Numbered from the stretch's first letter, positions 11,621 to 25,710 are shown. The stretch is 64,000 nucleotides of DNA from Volvariella volvacea V23 (GCA_000349905.1 KB722738.1:801551-865550); one strand, 5' to 3'. The notes: generated from the sequence alone by a model not told the origin. Numbers and translations are program-made.

Positions 11621-14600
11621 TCAGAGCAATGAGAGTATCTCCTTGATTACGGTCTGGATACGTTCTTCTGGGAATACTGCAGGAAGAGTGCTGAGGGCAG
11701 CTTTCACGTCTTTCACCTGTGCAGTATTGAGTCTATTCCCTGAGTTCTTTGCGTTGTATACCTGCATTCAGGTTAGTGATGCATGTCCGATCACCGTGGA
11801 AATACATGCCAAGTTTCCAATCCCAACGAGCTGTCGGTAAACAGCCTCAGAGTCTAATCTCTCCCCATTCACAACCTGTACAGCATTTAGAAGAGTGACA
11901 TATGGGGCAAACGGCCAACGTACTGCCAACGCCCGTTCTAGTGCTTGGTCACGTAGGGCTGACGGAGCGGTAGCCCGTAGGACCAGGCACGAGAGGCTGT
12001 TCGCCTCGCATCGGGATCAATTTTTGAGGCATATTATTAAGAGCTCTTACTTGAACAAGATAGTGGCTAAGGCCACGCGTTGTGCTTTGTTCAGTGTTTC
12101 GTAATTGACTTGACTCAGTGATAACAAAACCTGGATAACAGCCGTCACTTGGTTCAGCCAACAAAGCCGAATAACAGTGTACAAACCACATCGATCCAAG
12201 AAAGGTCAAGTTTCTCAGACCCTTCCTGGAATAGATTGGCAAGTGTACGGAAAACCAGCAGGATATTGGTCTCTCGGGGCTTAGGCAGTGAGCTAGTCCA
12301 TGGTTCTGTCCACTCTGCAGCTGCAAATAGAGAAGCAAGGAAACGTGTCTTTAACGCCGTGTCGCGGAGTACATCAGGGCTGAATCCTGCTAGCAGACGA
12401 CCCAGATCGATGACTGTCGGTGATTGGGTGAATAAAAATCCGTCAAAGGAAGTCCTGTGAGTTTACCTGGGAAGCGTTGGGACGGCGGCCATCGTTCTAG
12501 AATGTTGATAATGGCTTCAACGTGGGAAGGTGAAAGCGGGCTTGATGGTCTGCACTCTGGAGAAGCAGTGACTTGAGTTAGGTAGGCGAAGATATCATCA
12601 AATGAATTGGATTCTTCCGGATGCATTGCCATTGTGGAGGTGGACTTTCGTTTTCCTTAGGGACGGCCAAGGCTCTGTGATCAACAAACTTACTATCTCA
12701 TGTCGCAGAACCTCGTTAAACTGCAGCAGTTTGCCTTGCATGGCAGGGATATTAGCTTGCTTGAACGTCACTGGGGCCACCTGGTGGATGGTTATACCTG
12801 TGATGGTTTGGATGATGTATTAATGGTCGTACCGCAGGCAAGATCTTAAGAACTGGCGCGGCCACTGGTTGAACAGCACCTGTATACCTTGATGCGCCGG
12901 TGAAAGGGTCCGAATAATCGGACGAGGAAACGTTACTGGGCTGTGCGGCCGCTGTGCTCACATAGCGTGAAGCCCCTGTGAAAGGATCTGAATAAGCGGC
13001 ACTTGATGCAGCACTTCCGCCACTGCTGCGATATCTCGAAGCCCCTGTTAGGGTGGTTAAGCATAAGCACCGTGGATTTGGGATAGATCACTTACCTGTG
13101 TATGGGTCTACATACTCTTCACTAGCACCACCAATATTTACGCCGGAAGTGTTTTTCTCAATGAATTTGACGACCTCATCGAGGTATGTCAGAGGCAGGT
13201 CATTATCTTGCAGAAATTTCTGTGCCGCACTGTACGGGTTGTCTTTCAAAAATCAGGGGGCAGTAAAAGGGAATTAAAAGTTTGCACACCTGTAACATTG
13301 TATGGCAATTTGAGAGGAGGTGCACCATCTTGAATGTCGACATCAAAGACGTAGTCATATTCCTTGCCATTGTACAACTGTTTCCGTCCTTGACCAACCG
13401 CGTCCACAACATCTCCTATTTTTTGCCATTGATAACTAGCAGAATCCCACTAATCGAACATAAATTGCTTGTCTGTTGTTGATAGGTTGGAGATATACCT
13501 GATGTGCCTCAACAATGTCCCCGTTTCGGATCATCTTTACTTCGCCCGGCTTTTTCCCTACCGCCAGTTAATTGGGGGACAACCGCTAATGACATAACGT
13601 TACCTGGTTGAGCCAGGGCTTCGGGTCCTGGGAGATCGCTTTTCTTGACGTCGCCGACCTGCTGTGTCGGTAAGGCCTGATTAGCAACTGTCTCTTCGTA
13701 TTCTTTGATCTCAGCTGCTGGTGCCCAGCGTTCTTCTACTGCACTAAAGACGCGGACCACGCCATCACTGCTACCACTGACGATATCTCCGTTGGGCATG
13801 GTTGACACTGCCCAAACAGATATAGCAGGCAGAACGATGACTTGTGAACATTCTCCATCTAGAGAGAGGATTGAGCATTATTACTCGACAAGGGAATTCC
13901 ACATACCCTGCCAAACTCTCACCGATCTATCCTCTCCACTGGAGACAATACCTCCGTTTGGGAGGACAGCTAGGCTGTACACGAACGATGTGTGGCCTGA
14001 AAGTGTGTAAACTAAATCACCACCAAACGTCCACACCCGAATTTCACTACAATAGGTCAGATCACGCAGGTCAGCTGAATACGCTGGGTTTACCAACCTG
14101 TCATTGGCACACGATGCAAACCCAATGTCAGGTAACTTCGCCAGCCCACGTACAGCATCCTGATGACCATTGAAGGTATTGACCAGCTTATGCTGTTGCC
14201 ATAGCTTGATAGTTTTATCTGCCGAGCCTAACATCGGGTTTTAGAGTGCCCACAGTGTTAACACGTTGGCCCTACCAGTCAGGAATTGATCTTCCTCAAT
14301 AGCTAACACAGCCCAAACAGACTGCTGGTGTCCCTTTAGATCGTATGCCAGCTGGAAATTCTTCCAAACTTTGGCGATCCTAATAGAATGGAGTTGAGCA
14401 CATCAAAACCAGGTCGTGACATAGTGACTTACCGATCCCAAGAACCAGAAAGTATAGTTCCACCTGGGGTCACGTCTAGGGCACAAACGTTTTCTGTATG
14501 GCCGAGCAGGGTAAAATCTGGGTCGTCTTTTGGGGCATCAAGAGAAAATATATTGATAGAGGTGTCCTGTCCTCCAGTGACGGCATAACCTTCATAGCTG

Positions 14601-14915
14601 CCATGAGTGCAGGCACGAGTACGAGATCTAAGCTTACACATACCTTTCGGGGCGTCTGGGGTCGGAGAAATATACGCAACGGCATTCACATATCTCGAGC
14701 TTGCCTTGAATATCGATTCAGGGAGGAATTGGTTGGAGGCATCTCGTTGCCAGGCAATCGCGGTGGAATCACGAGACGCGGACAGTATGAGGCCGTCCGT
14801 TGGCGAGCTTACGGCGCGCACCTTTAGTGATAGTGAAGACAAACGCACAGCTGATCTGACGACCACCTACATCGGAGGAGTGCGTTCGAAGTGTTGCAGA
14901 TAGTTTGTAGGGCAT
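11621..14915 (-). CDS. DOA1: Doa1/Ufd3/PLAA ubiquitin-binding WD40 protein
   Basis: Cdc48/p97 cofactor that binds ubiquitin and helps keep free ubiquitin levels up. Start (14913-14915) gives MPYKLSATLRTHSSDV, which splices to VRAVSSPTDGLILSASRDST. About seven WD40 repeats follow (about 14850-13500), for example GHTENVCALDVTPGGTILSG, TIKLWQQHKLVNTFNGHQD and RVWTFGGDLVYTLSGHTSF. Next is a PFU domain (GEVKMIRNGDIVEAHQ; YNGKEYDYVFDVDIQDGAPP), then a linker with three copies of a DP(Y/F)TGASRY box, then the PUL domain from about 12800 (VTFKQANIPAMQGKLLQFNE) to the stop at 11621-11623 (AVFPEERIQTVIKEILSLL). The WD40-PFU-PUL order is diagnostic. Some PUL exons were only partly traced. Confidence 0.92.
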
Positions 14916-15458
14916 TGCTGCAGATTACGTTGGACGGGTAGATCTAATCAAGTGATATGGACAGTGGATTGGAGGGAGTGTCACAACCTTTTGGAGGAGT
15001 ATATAACGCAGGTCACAACTTTCCGGGCTGCCGGTATCTGGACGCTTTGATATCGATTGTGCGTTGGGTTGCCCCGGAATTTGGTAGTACAATACATATT
15101 GCAAATCAATGTATACCACACTAACGAGCCCACATGCTGTGAGGAGCAACAGGCGGGAGATACGGAGGTACAGTCTATGCCGTGCACCATTACTTCATCT
15201 CCTGCGAGGACCCCACGAGTTAAACCGCCAGACACGCTACTCGACTGACGAGGGGCCAAATGGCCAGATCGTGGGGGGTTGGTTTGCTGTGAGCTACCAA
15301 CGCAATTTTATGCCTCACGACTTTAGGGCCGGCTGCCTCATCAATTCCGCATTTTTGGTTCTATTGATGGTTCGCGGGAACGACTCACGGACAGCGCTCT
15401 AGTGCGCCATCGTGTTCTCTACAGATCCAGACACTGTACACTAATAGCATGCGGCTAG
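14916..15458. other. Intergenic spacer between DOA1 and HOP1
   Basis: About 540 bp between the DOA1 start codon and the HOP1 stop codon, both genes on the minus strand. It should carry the DOA1 promoter and HOP1 3' region. The short ORFs here have no family resemblance that I can name. Confidence 0.4.
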
Positions 15459-18400
15459 TTACTCAGCAAGGTCTACTCCGCAAGTGACAGAGACTTTGAT
15501 CCTTTTTGTGGGGCGCTGGTCTTCATCGTGGGGATCACAATTGCGGTCGACTCTCTTCGGCCTTATTTCTTCCATGTCTGTCGATGGCTTGACCTTTCCA
15601 CCCCAGTCAGTGAACCATCATCCATTCTGCAATTCACTTACCAACTCAGGCAGGCCGAGCATTTGTGCTTCCACTCGGTAGTCAGGGTTAAAGTAGTTGG
15701 CGTATTCAACCGTGTCCTTGATCAAGCGATTGAAAATGTACTTCGCTTTCTGAGTATTCTTCCGCGCCTTGCTCTTTCCACGACCTCTGGTACGTGTGCG
15801 TATATGCGTTTCTGTGAGTCCAAAATCACCAACGACGACACTCTCTTGTACAATGAAACCTAGATCCTCGGTTAAATATTGAACAAATAGAGTCAAAAAG
15901 CACAGACCTTCCATCTCTAATCTTTTGAATAGTTGTCGCGCTAAAGCGTTGTCGCCGCCACCTGAATCGATCAGGAGCTGCTGAATATGTTGGTGGTTGT
16001 GGTCATCTTACCGAATTCTTTTGCAAATGCTGCAGGTGTGGGTGGATTATTCGTCTCTGCAACTTTGATGGCACGTCTACGGTCCTCAAGCCGTTAGAGT
16101 GTCTGTGGCATTGAGGATTGAGAGGCTTGCCTGAATATTGCCAGTTCTTTGAATTTATTCATCATCTTTCGGTATAGTTCTCCTTTCAGCAGCTCCCAAT
16201 TTCTATCCGCATGAAGGCGACAATCAAAACACATGAACTTTGTTGGCATCCTTAAATCCTTTATCGAGTGATACCTGGTGCGCATGAGTTAAGCAAATAA
16301 GAGTTCAGGTGGATACCCACCCCGTACACCTAATGTCTCATGTTGGATTTTGAGTGCTTCTCACAGCAACGAATTGACGTACCAGACGTGGAACCATCTC
16401 CCGCATCCTCCTTCGCAGAAACAACATTGGTCTTCAATCTGGTGATAGAACGTGTCACTAGCCGGTAGAACAAGCAGCAGCTTTTGACCACTGACGACAA
16501 CGCCACATTCGCAATCCAAACCACGGTCTGTATGATTACCCTTCACATTCTCTGTACCAGTAGTGTCGCCTTCAAACGTGTTATTGTCACTTATTGACTG
16601 CAAAGCATCTGAGATGGTGCCGTCAGGTTCAATAGTTGTTTTGCATGGGCCTGAGGGAAGGAGTAACATACTAACCGGGTGTAAGCATTTCCACACTCTC
16701 AGTTCCAGCCTGGAGGCGCAGATTCTTGATCATCTCAGCTGCCACTTCACTCGTTTGCGAGGCCTCAAAATCAGAAGGGGGCAAGGATTGTCCACTCGTA
16801 ACTACGCCGCGGGTGGTAGAAGATGATCGAGGTGTAGACAACGGTGAAGAAATTGATTGAGTTTCTTCGATGCCGTGTGGTCCCTTGAGCTTTTTGTTCT
16901 TCTACTTGTCGGTGTTAGCATTCAAGGCTCTATTAAAAGAATTACCATATCATGCAAGTTCGTAGGGACAACCTCTGAAATGCCCTCAAACTGTTGCTCA
17001 TCCACAGACTTGCTAATGGGCTGAAGGGTACCATCACCGCCCCGAATTCCAACCGGTATCATTGGCGGCTGAGGGTTGGCTCGCTCATAACTTCCATCCT
17101 CGCGCCTCACATAATCAGGGTCGTCATCTCCTTCTGCATCAGCGTCATCGTCTTGCACCTTATCTTCAGCTGCCCATACCACGTTTCTGTCTTTCGCATC
17201 TTCATTTTGCCTGTCTCCTTGCCGCGCCCGCGACGAGGTAACTTGGTCCTCTGCTGGTCTCGGAGTGATACCAACAAAAACTGCATCGTCATCATTTGTA
17301 GAGCATGGAAGATATGCTGCTATGGAAGTGACGCTCAATCCAACACTGTTGGGCTTCGACATCAGTTGACGCATTCAAATATTTAAAAAGCTTACGAATG
17401 GTGGCCAGTCATTACTTTTCCTATACTCCATTTGTCCGGTACTTCGTCTAGATCATGGGTCATGAAGAACCACTTGTCCCTTTCAGCATCTCCGGCCTGA
17501 AAATGAGGCGGCTCGTAGTCCTGTGGCGTATTGTCTGTATAAAAGAGCTTAAAAGTGGCGAAACGCCGTTCTGGAGGAAGTGTGTTGGTGCATTATTTCG
17601 AAGTAAGTGGTGGACTCACTTGGTAGTAAATCCATCTGGGATGCGGCATGAATAAGTGCCTTCAACAAGGACTAGGAAGATCAACTGGGTTCGTGCACAC
17701 AATGCATATGCACTCACCTTGACACTTTTCTTGACATCCTTGAGCGTTGGGGCCCTTCCTTTCTTTGCCGCTTCTATTATGGGATCTTGGTTCCTGGACT
17801 CGCCAAGAGACATTCTTCGCAAACTATCTCCGAGTGTCATCACTGGCACTGCGTATTGTGTGCCAGGAATTTCGTGATACTGATGGATGTTTGTGGAAGA
17901 CATGGTTCCGAAGAAGTGAAGCTCACTTGAAAATTGAAGGTGTAGGCTTCAACAATACTTGAACAAACATTAGCCATGAATACAAGGCGCATATATGCAA
18001 CAAACTTGGTCGGATCCTTGCTGTCCTGTTACCATTAGTCGCATCATTTACCAATGCGATAATGTCAAAGTATTTCTGCTATGCACATACAAGATATATT
18101 GCGAAGATGAAACTTCTCAGGTATTGCCGCCTTAAGGCATCGAAAATGCCGTGTTCCTAAACTAAATTGAGAGAGATTAGAGATCGCAAAAATATATACA
18201 TACCAAGTAATCCATTATCTTGTCTGCTTCGCTCGTATAACCGCGAGTAATAGTCTGGTATGGCTAGAGAGATTGAATACATGCAAGACATGGGCGTCTT
18301 ACCATTATTTTAAACGAGTTGACATTTCTCTTCTTACTGCCCTCAAGCGACGAGAAACTTGCATCCGAGGACTGACTGGATGTTGGGTCGGGGTCCATTG

Positions 18401-18655
18401 TCGTGAAGTAACCTGCATATATGCGTGCGATGACCAATGTACAGAGGGGGATCGTGACTTACTTTCCGAGAAGTTGTCGTCTGGAAGTAAATTGCTTCAT
18501 ACGCAAGGTCCAAGGCTAGCTTCCAACACGACTAATCTATGTGCTTACCGAAGAAAGGTGATGCAGCCCAGTCCTGCTTGAAGCAACGTCTGAACTGCGG
18601 CCAGGCTCTGGGCCGGTGTTACGAGCTGAGCTGTCCGTGCGCTTTGTGCTTGCAT
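15459..18655 (-). CDS. HOP1: Meiotic axis protein Hop1 (HORMA + PHD finger)
   Basis: Meiosis-specific chromosome-axis protein that promotes double-strand breaks and inter-homologue bias. Start at 18653-18655. The HORMA domain begins QSLAAVQTLLQAGLGCITFL and continues through small exons (RRQYLRSFIFAIYLVKDSKD, SIVEAYTFNF, APTLKDVKKSVK, DKWFFMTHDLDEVPDKW). An acidic, disordered linker follows (about 17370-16700). Splicing then gives a C4HC3 PHD-type finger: CECGVV, CCFCEGGCGRWFHVWCTGYH and KFMCFDC. The C-terminal part (GDNALARQLFKRLEMEGFIV, about 15950-15850) looks like a winged helix, followed by a basic stretch (RTRTRGRGKSKARKN) and DQRPTKRIKVSVTCGVDLAE before TAA. Domain order matches Hop1 from fungi that keep the middle PHD/winged-helix region. 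Confidence 0.9.
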
Positions 18656-18925
18656 TAGTCAACGAACGGCAGGGCAAAATGAAGCTGGTGGGGGAGAAAG
18701 AAAACAACAGTTTCCTGGAATTTATACTTGACACACCTGCACTTCTTTATCACGTGTACATATTCATGATAAGAGGAGGAATCGTCTTTCTGCTCTCACC
18801 TTGCTTGGGACGCCACTTGGGCATTCCATCCATACCAACAATGTGAGCCAAAGGTCGCATTTCAGCAGGAAAGAACCAGCAAATGATTATCGGAGGGCAC
18901 CATGAGATTGGAAGGGTGTATCAAA

Positions 18926-19489
18926 CTATGACTGGGAAGCATTTATAAGAACAGATATCCGTTGATCAAAGCCATCACTACGGATTGGCATCTCTGGGTT
19001 GTGAAAGGGATTCTTCATTACAGCGTCCGAATACACCTCGTAAACTTTTTGCAACACTTGCTCTGCCACCGTATTGGTGAGAGACGTAAGAAGAACAAAC
19101 TTAGTCCCTGTAGATCCATTAGGAGGTGGGAACGCTTGAATCAGTGCTCTGTACGGACCAGTTGGGGTAAGCAAGATGGTCAATTTGAAGGTCTCTGCTT
19201 CAATGACCTGAGCTCCGGAGCTAGAGCCTGTCGGAGAGAGGCGGCTTGTGATTGCGTGGATACCATGCAGCGTACCAGCGAGGACGAGATATTCATTTGA
19301 GGTCAACTGAACAAGGCCGTCTGTGGTTGGATGTAGATCGACTTGCACACTCAACGGACATAGCAATACCAACCCGCGAAATTGCGCTGGTAGACCAATC
19401 CACCAGCTTTATTGATAACCTGCAGCTTACTTCAGCGAAAGGTCAATCGTCCAGGCAGAGCCAAGTACCCAGAGGCCAAAGATGGTCAT
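18926..19489 (-). CDS. TRS23: TRAPP complex subunit Trs23/TRAPPC4
   Basis: Core subunit of the TRAPP complexes, which act as Rab GTPase (Ypt1) exchange factors in ER-Golgi transport. The start at 19487-19489 gives MTIFGLW, which splices to VINKAGGLVYQRNFA. The main exon carries LTSNEYLVLAGTLHGIHAIT, GSSSGAQVIEAETF and, after another small intron, TGTKFVLLTSLTNT and KNPFHNPEMPIRSDGFDQRI, all typical of TRAPPC4/sybindin-like longin-fold subunits. The ORF ends SVLINASQS at 18926. It lies directly upstream of HOP1 on the same strand and is divergent from the glutaminyl cyclase gene, with 170 bp between start codons. Confidence 0.88.
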
Positions 19490-19659
19490 AGTTACCGATG
19501 GAGTTGATGAATGGGTTATGGTGTTTAGCCCTGTGTACGCTTCAGTGCGAACCGCTAAGATCACCTCAAGCAGCCACGTCAATTAGACGTGTTGCCTCGA
19601 CCGGGCTGCATTCGACAAACCCCTAATACCAGCAGAGGCACTCGCGACAACATACCACC

Positions 19660-21103
<1,444 letters not shown>

Positions 21104-21416
21104 GATTAGAGGCCGTACAGCCGATTACTGCCTGTATCTCCATTAGTTTGGCAACGGAGACGTCTACAGCATTTAACAATGGTCAATTGAATTGTGATAG
21201 ATGCAATGACTGCGGCTTAGACTCCTGGCTCACATCACAAATGTATACAACTGCTGGTACCCAATGTACCAGTGCACTTTCTTTGACCATACACATGTCG
21301 GATCAAATCTCTCTCACGTGGCAGCTCTTAGGCAGTCATTTATCGGCTCCGCCGAACCCGCCCAACATTTGGCTTTTGATCAGTGCAATCGAGTACCGAT
21401 TGATCTATCGACCATC

Positions 21417-23649
21417 ATGTCTGCACCTCTCAGTGTTGCTGCTTACAATGCCCAAAGGGCTGCTCTTATACAGGATGATCGCTTACTACGCAGGGAAAAT
21501 CGTTCCGTCCCATCCCAATTAGAGAAGGAAGCGGACGCGATTGTTCGAAGAATTCGTGCCCACGAAGCGGCTTCTATTTGGAGCGCAGAATATGAGGGCA
21601 TCCCTCATCCATTCCCCGGCATGGAGTTCCTGACAGGTATGGTGTTTGACGCCGCATATATCACGTCGTTGCTCAACTTGATAATAGGTCGGGACATTAT
21701 CGTAAAAACCAAGCTTTTCGAGATCTTGACCAAGGTAGTCTACCAACGAGTGACCATCTCCATATATTCATGCGTTGTATTGTAAGATGCCGAAAGGCGC
21801 TTTGCTGCATGCTCACTTCGATGCTACTGTGAACGTGTCATACCTCCTGAAGCTTGCCCTGAGCCAACCGACTATGCATATCAGTGTACCTTCCGCACTC
21901 ACGGCTTCCACGCTCAAGTCAATTTTGCCTGTGTTCAAACCGCTTCACCCGTCTTTCCGTGCTGATGCTACAACTATATGTGGCGCTTCATACACCCCTG
22001 GAACTTGGGTTACGATTCAGGATGCAAGACAGAATTTCGATGCTACACTCAGAGGTGCTGAGGGATTTGATGAATGGGTAGTGAAAAGCATGACCATAAA
22101 CCCTAGCGAGGCATATGGCACCCACAATACCATTACGAAGGTTCGACTCCATTTGGACGATTATACGATTGATCTGAAGTGTAGGTTTCTTAGATCTGGC
22201 AAAAATTTCAAAGTACCTTCATGGTTTCTGGGGCATGTACCGATTGTCCTCAAATAAATTTTGTGGTACTCACCGTCTTCATCATGACAGGGATTAATAT
22301 CCTTTGTTCCCATCTTTACAGAGTATTTACGCGAGTTCCTCCGTTCGTCTATTGCAGACGGAGCTTCGTACCTTGAACCACGTATGAACTTTTGGGTTAA
22401 GTTCGTCTCGTTCTTCCAGAATTCATTTTCACTTTACCCACGACTGTACACTTGCATGCAGACACCTGGTTGGTGAGGATGGGCAGGAGAACGTAACCCA
22501 TCGGGAAAGGATGATAATATTTGACCGGGTTGTGAAGGAGGTAAAGAATGAAATGATAGCCAAAGGCCGAGAGCAGGACTTCATCGGTGCTAGGGTCTGT
22601 CATATCTATAATCCCCTCTGCCCTGATCCCACCTCACATTCAGCGGTCACCAGATCATTTATACCACCCTGCGGTTCATTACCCCAGAAGAACTGGACTG
22701 GTACCTCGAAGATTGTATTGCACTGAAGAAAGAATTTCCTCATTTGATTGCAGGTCAGTTCGATAGGGCGGATGCTAATACATTTTTGACTCATCTGGAG
22801 ATAGGATTTGACCTTGTTGGGGACGAAAACGTGTTCAAGCCGCTATCTTATTACTTGGAGCCTCTGCTGCGTTTCCAGCAACGCCAGAAAGAGGAAGGGG
22901 TCGACATTCCGTTTATATTCCATGCTGGGGAGACACTTGGTGATGGGACCGATGCAGATACCAACCTCTACGATGCCATCCTCCTGGGAACGAAACGCAT
23001 AGGTCATGGGTACAGCTATCCCCCCTTCCCTGATTAGCGCTCATACCTTCTCAGGTTTTCAATTGTCAAGCACCCTAAACTTCTTAATATCTGTAGGGAA
23101 CGAGGCATTGCCCTTGAGGTCTGCCCAATATCGTGAGTTTCAATGATCTAGCAGTGAAACCGTGCACTGAGCACGTTGCAGCAACGAAATCCTGGTATCG
23201 TGTTATCTGGTTCCTTCTATGACCCCAGTTCTCAACAATAGACCAGAGATTGACATCGTCCATCCCAATGCACCCATTGCCAATTATGATCAACAACGGA
23301 ATCCCAGTCGCCCTATCTTCAGATGATCCTTCAGTTTTTGGCAATATGGGTCTTACATTTGACTTCTTCCAAGCGAGTAACCTTCTTCGGATTCTCACGA
23401 CAAAAGTGTCATAACCATTTTGGAACTAGGTTTTGGTATCGAGCGAGGTCTCGGGATTAAGTACGCTTGGCCAGTTCGCAAGAGATAGCATAGAGGTATG
23501 ACTCTCATGAGGACTGAATGGGTAGAGCTGATATGTGCATGCAGTATTCGACTCTGGAGGATGGGGAGAAGGCGAAGACGTTGCAAGCCTGGGGAGAACG
23601 GTGGGAGGAGTTTTTAAGGTATATAGTATCGATAGGTTTGCCTAACTAA
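21417..23649 (+). CDS. Adenosine deaminase, ADGF/CECR1 (ADA2) type
   Basis: Deaminates adenosine (and probably deoxyadenosine) to inosine. The family signature KMPKGALLHAHFDATVN supplies zinc-binding histidines; FIFHAGETLGDGTDADTNLY and RIGHG follow, and near the C-terminus ALSSDDPSVFGNMGLTFDFF supplies the catalytic Asp pair. The leading region (RDIIVKTKLFEILT, WSAEYEGIPHPF) matches the ADGF N-terminal extension, but I see no signal peptide from the start I chose (ATG 21417, MSAPLSVAAYNAQRAA), so it may be intracellular. An open frame extends upstream to 21264 without an obvious signal. The last exon ends WEEFLRYIVSIGLPN at TAA 23647-23649. At least nine exons; several joins between 22140-22760 and 23120-23400 are approximate. 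Confidence 0.9.
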
Positions 23650-24076
23650 TGTAGTCATGGAATGTCAAGGCTGTGTAACACGAACCTAGACTGCAGTGGT
23701 CCCTTGGAGGGTGCAGGCAGGTGTGTGCACATATTTGTAGTGCAGTTGGCTGAGCGTCTTAGTTTGTACCCGACGTCCTTCCTTCTCTTCCACCATCTTC
23801 GCATCCCGCGCTCTCGCTTTGATTCCATCTGTCCCATTTCCATTCCCCTAATCGTTACCTATCCTTTTTCCTGTAATTTTCTTCTCCAGGTATGTCTGGC
23901 TTTTCGGTTAAACCATGCCATTCCATCCATCGTACCCCCCTCACCTCCGTCCACGCTGCCTCCATCAGACAATACATCACATCGAGCTCTCACCTCCAAG
24001 CCCACATCCCTCTCCCACATAACTGGAACCACTCCCCAATTCATCTGAACTTACAAATACCATAAACTAAATTGGG

Positions 24077-25448
24077 ATGCCAGACGCTGACACTCGCAAG
24101 CGGTCCCGTTCTCCCTCCGACAGTGACCTCCCGAAGCATCACAAGCGTGCCAACACGGGCGCAGTATCAACATCGGATGACTCACCAGCAGCCTCTTCAG
24201 GTCCTCTTTTTCACACAGCAGCTACCGACGTGAACATGAACGATTCACGCAACAACCACACAGATGACAATGCAGCCTCGACTCCTGGTTCTAATCGCTC
24301 AGAGAAACCAAAGGATGACAATAAGCCGTCTACATCTGAGGCTGAAGCAAAGGGTTCGGCGACAGGCTTGGCTGACACATCTACCCCTGCTCCTCCACCC
24401 TCTGCCCATATCCATATGCGTTGTCTCATTGTCACACAAGACGCCTCCATTATTATTGGTAAGGGCGGGTCGCATGTAAACGAGATTAGAGAAAAGAGTG
24501 GTGCAAGGGTAGTTGTGTCAGAACCCATTCCTGGCAATCCTGAACGCATTCTCAACGTTTCGGGACCTCTCGATGCTGTATCAAAGGTGCTAATCCTCTT
24601 ACACGTGCGCTTGTGCGCGTCCTGACGAAATTGTTTCAGGCATTTGGCCTTATTGTTCGACGTATCAACGACGAACCTTTCGATGTACCCTCTCTTCCTG
24701 GCAGTCGTGCAGTCACCATTAAGTTTATGATACCCAACTCCCGTATGGGTTCTGTAATTGGGAAGGCGGGTTCCAAAATTAAGGAAATTCAGGACGCAAG
24801 TGGGGCCAGATTAAACGCCAGTGAGGGTATGCTCCCCGGATCAACTGAGGTTCGTTGTTGCTTGCGTTTTGGCCGTTTTCTTGTTAATCAGGGGCAATAG
24901 CGTGTTCTCAGTGTAGCAGGCGTTGCCGATGCTATTCATATTGCGACGTATTACATCGGAAATATCCTCATCGAGGCCAACGAGCGCATGCCATCGTCAT
25001 CCCATTCGAGCTATAGACCAGGTTCTCGTCGCGCTCATACCGGTTCATCCTACGTTCCTACCTATTCGTATGGTTCAGGTCCTCCGCCTTTACATAACCC
25101 ACCTCAACAGCTCCAGACCCAACAAATTTATATTCCCAACGATCTCGTGGGATGTATCATTGGAAAGGGGGGCAGTAAGATAAACGAGATTAGGCAAATG
25201 AGTGCTAGTCAAATCAAGATTATGGAACCTGGTGCAGTTGGGGTTGGACCAAATGGCGCCCCTGCTCCTACTGGGGGAGAGAACGAGAGATTGGTAGTGA
25301 TCACAGGCCAACCTGCAAATATCCAGATGGCCGTGCAACTTCTTTATCACGTACGTGCTCTTCATTGTGTGCTTTATCCCGAGTATGCTGATCTCTTCAT
25401 TAGCGCTTGGAACAAGAAAAGCAGAAGCAGCTTCGTGCTCAAACTTGA
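24077..25448 (+). CDS. Triple KH-domain RNA-binding protein (PCBP/Rnc1-like)
   Basis: Likely poly(C)- or U-rich-binding protein controlling mRNA stability, translation or localisation. An N-terminal disordered region of about 110 residues has a basic RKRSRSPSDSD start. KH1: MRCLIVTQDASIIIGKGGSH; KH2, after a splice: IKFMIPNSRMGSVIGKAGSK; KH3: QQIYIPNDLVGCIIGKGGSK. All three carry an intact GxxG loop (GKGG, GKAG, GKGG). A proline/Tyr-rich linker (SYVPTYSYGSGPPPLHNPP) separates KH2 from KH3. A short last exon gives RLEQEKQKQLRAQT and TGA at 25446-25448. Four exons. Homologues include yeast Hek2/Pbp2 and fission-yeast Rnc1; orthology among these cannot be settled here. Confidence 0.92.
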
Positions 25449-25648
25449 TGTACCGACAAACTTTTTTATGTCGCGTTTTTTGCAGCGCATATTGTTTTTT
25501 GTTGCTTGGGTTTATTGTGTCGCTTTTCAATATGCATTTAGGGGCATTTGAATGTGCTTCAAAACTTGCCTGTACCCATAGCTTGCAGTACCATTCCATT
25601 CTGAATCCCTTACTTATCTCCATGCATTGGGTGTGATCTCTCTCAAAT

Positions 25649-25710
25649 ACATAATTGGTCGAGGAACATGTGATGAACAATTTCATCACATGCTCCTCGA
25701 TCAATTATGT
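25649..25710. repeat. Near-perfect inverted repeat, 29-bp arms, 4-nt loop
   Basis: Arms 25649-25677 and 25682-25710 are reverse complements at 27 of 29 positions, with the loop CAAT (25678-25681) between them. The arms begin ACATAATTG and end CAATTATGT. Of the two mismatches, one is a G-U pair in plus-strand RNA and the other is a G-U pair in minus-strand RNA, so either transcript would fold almost completely. It lies about 200 bp after the KH-gene stop codon and about 65 bp before the BRX1 start codon, so it could sit in the KH 3' UTR or the BRX1 leader. Confidence 0.9.

Noticed and set aside
25090..25704. 204-codon minus-strand ORF
   Set aside because: It overlaps KH domain 3 of the plus-strand gene and runs through the hairpin; no family resemblance, so it is a shadow frame.
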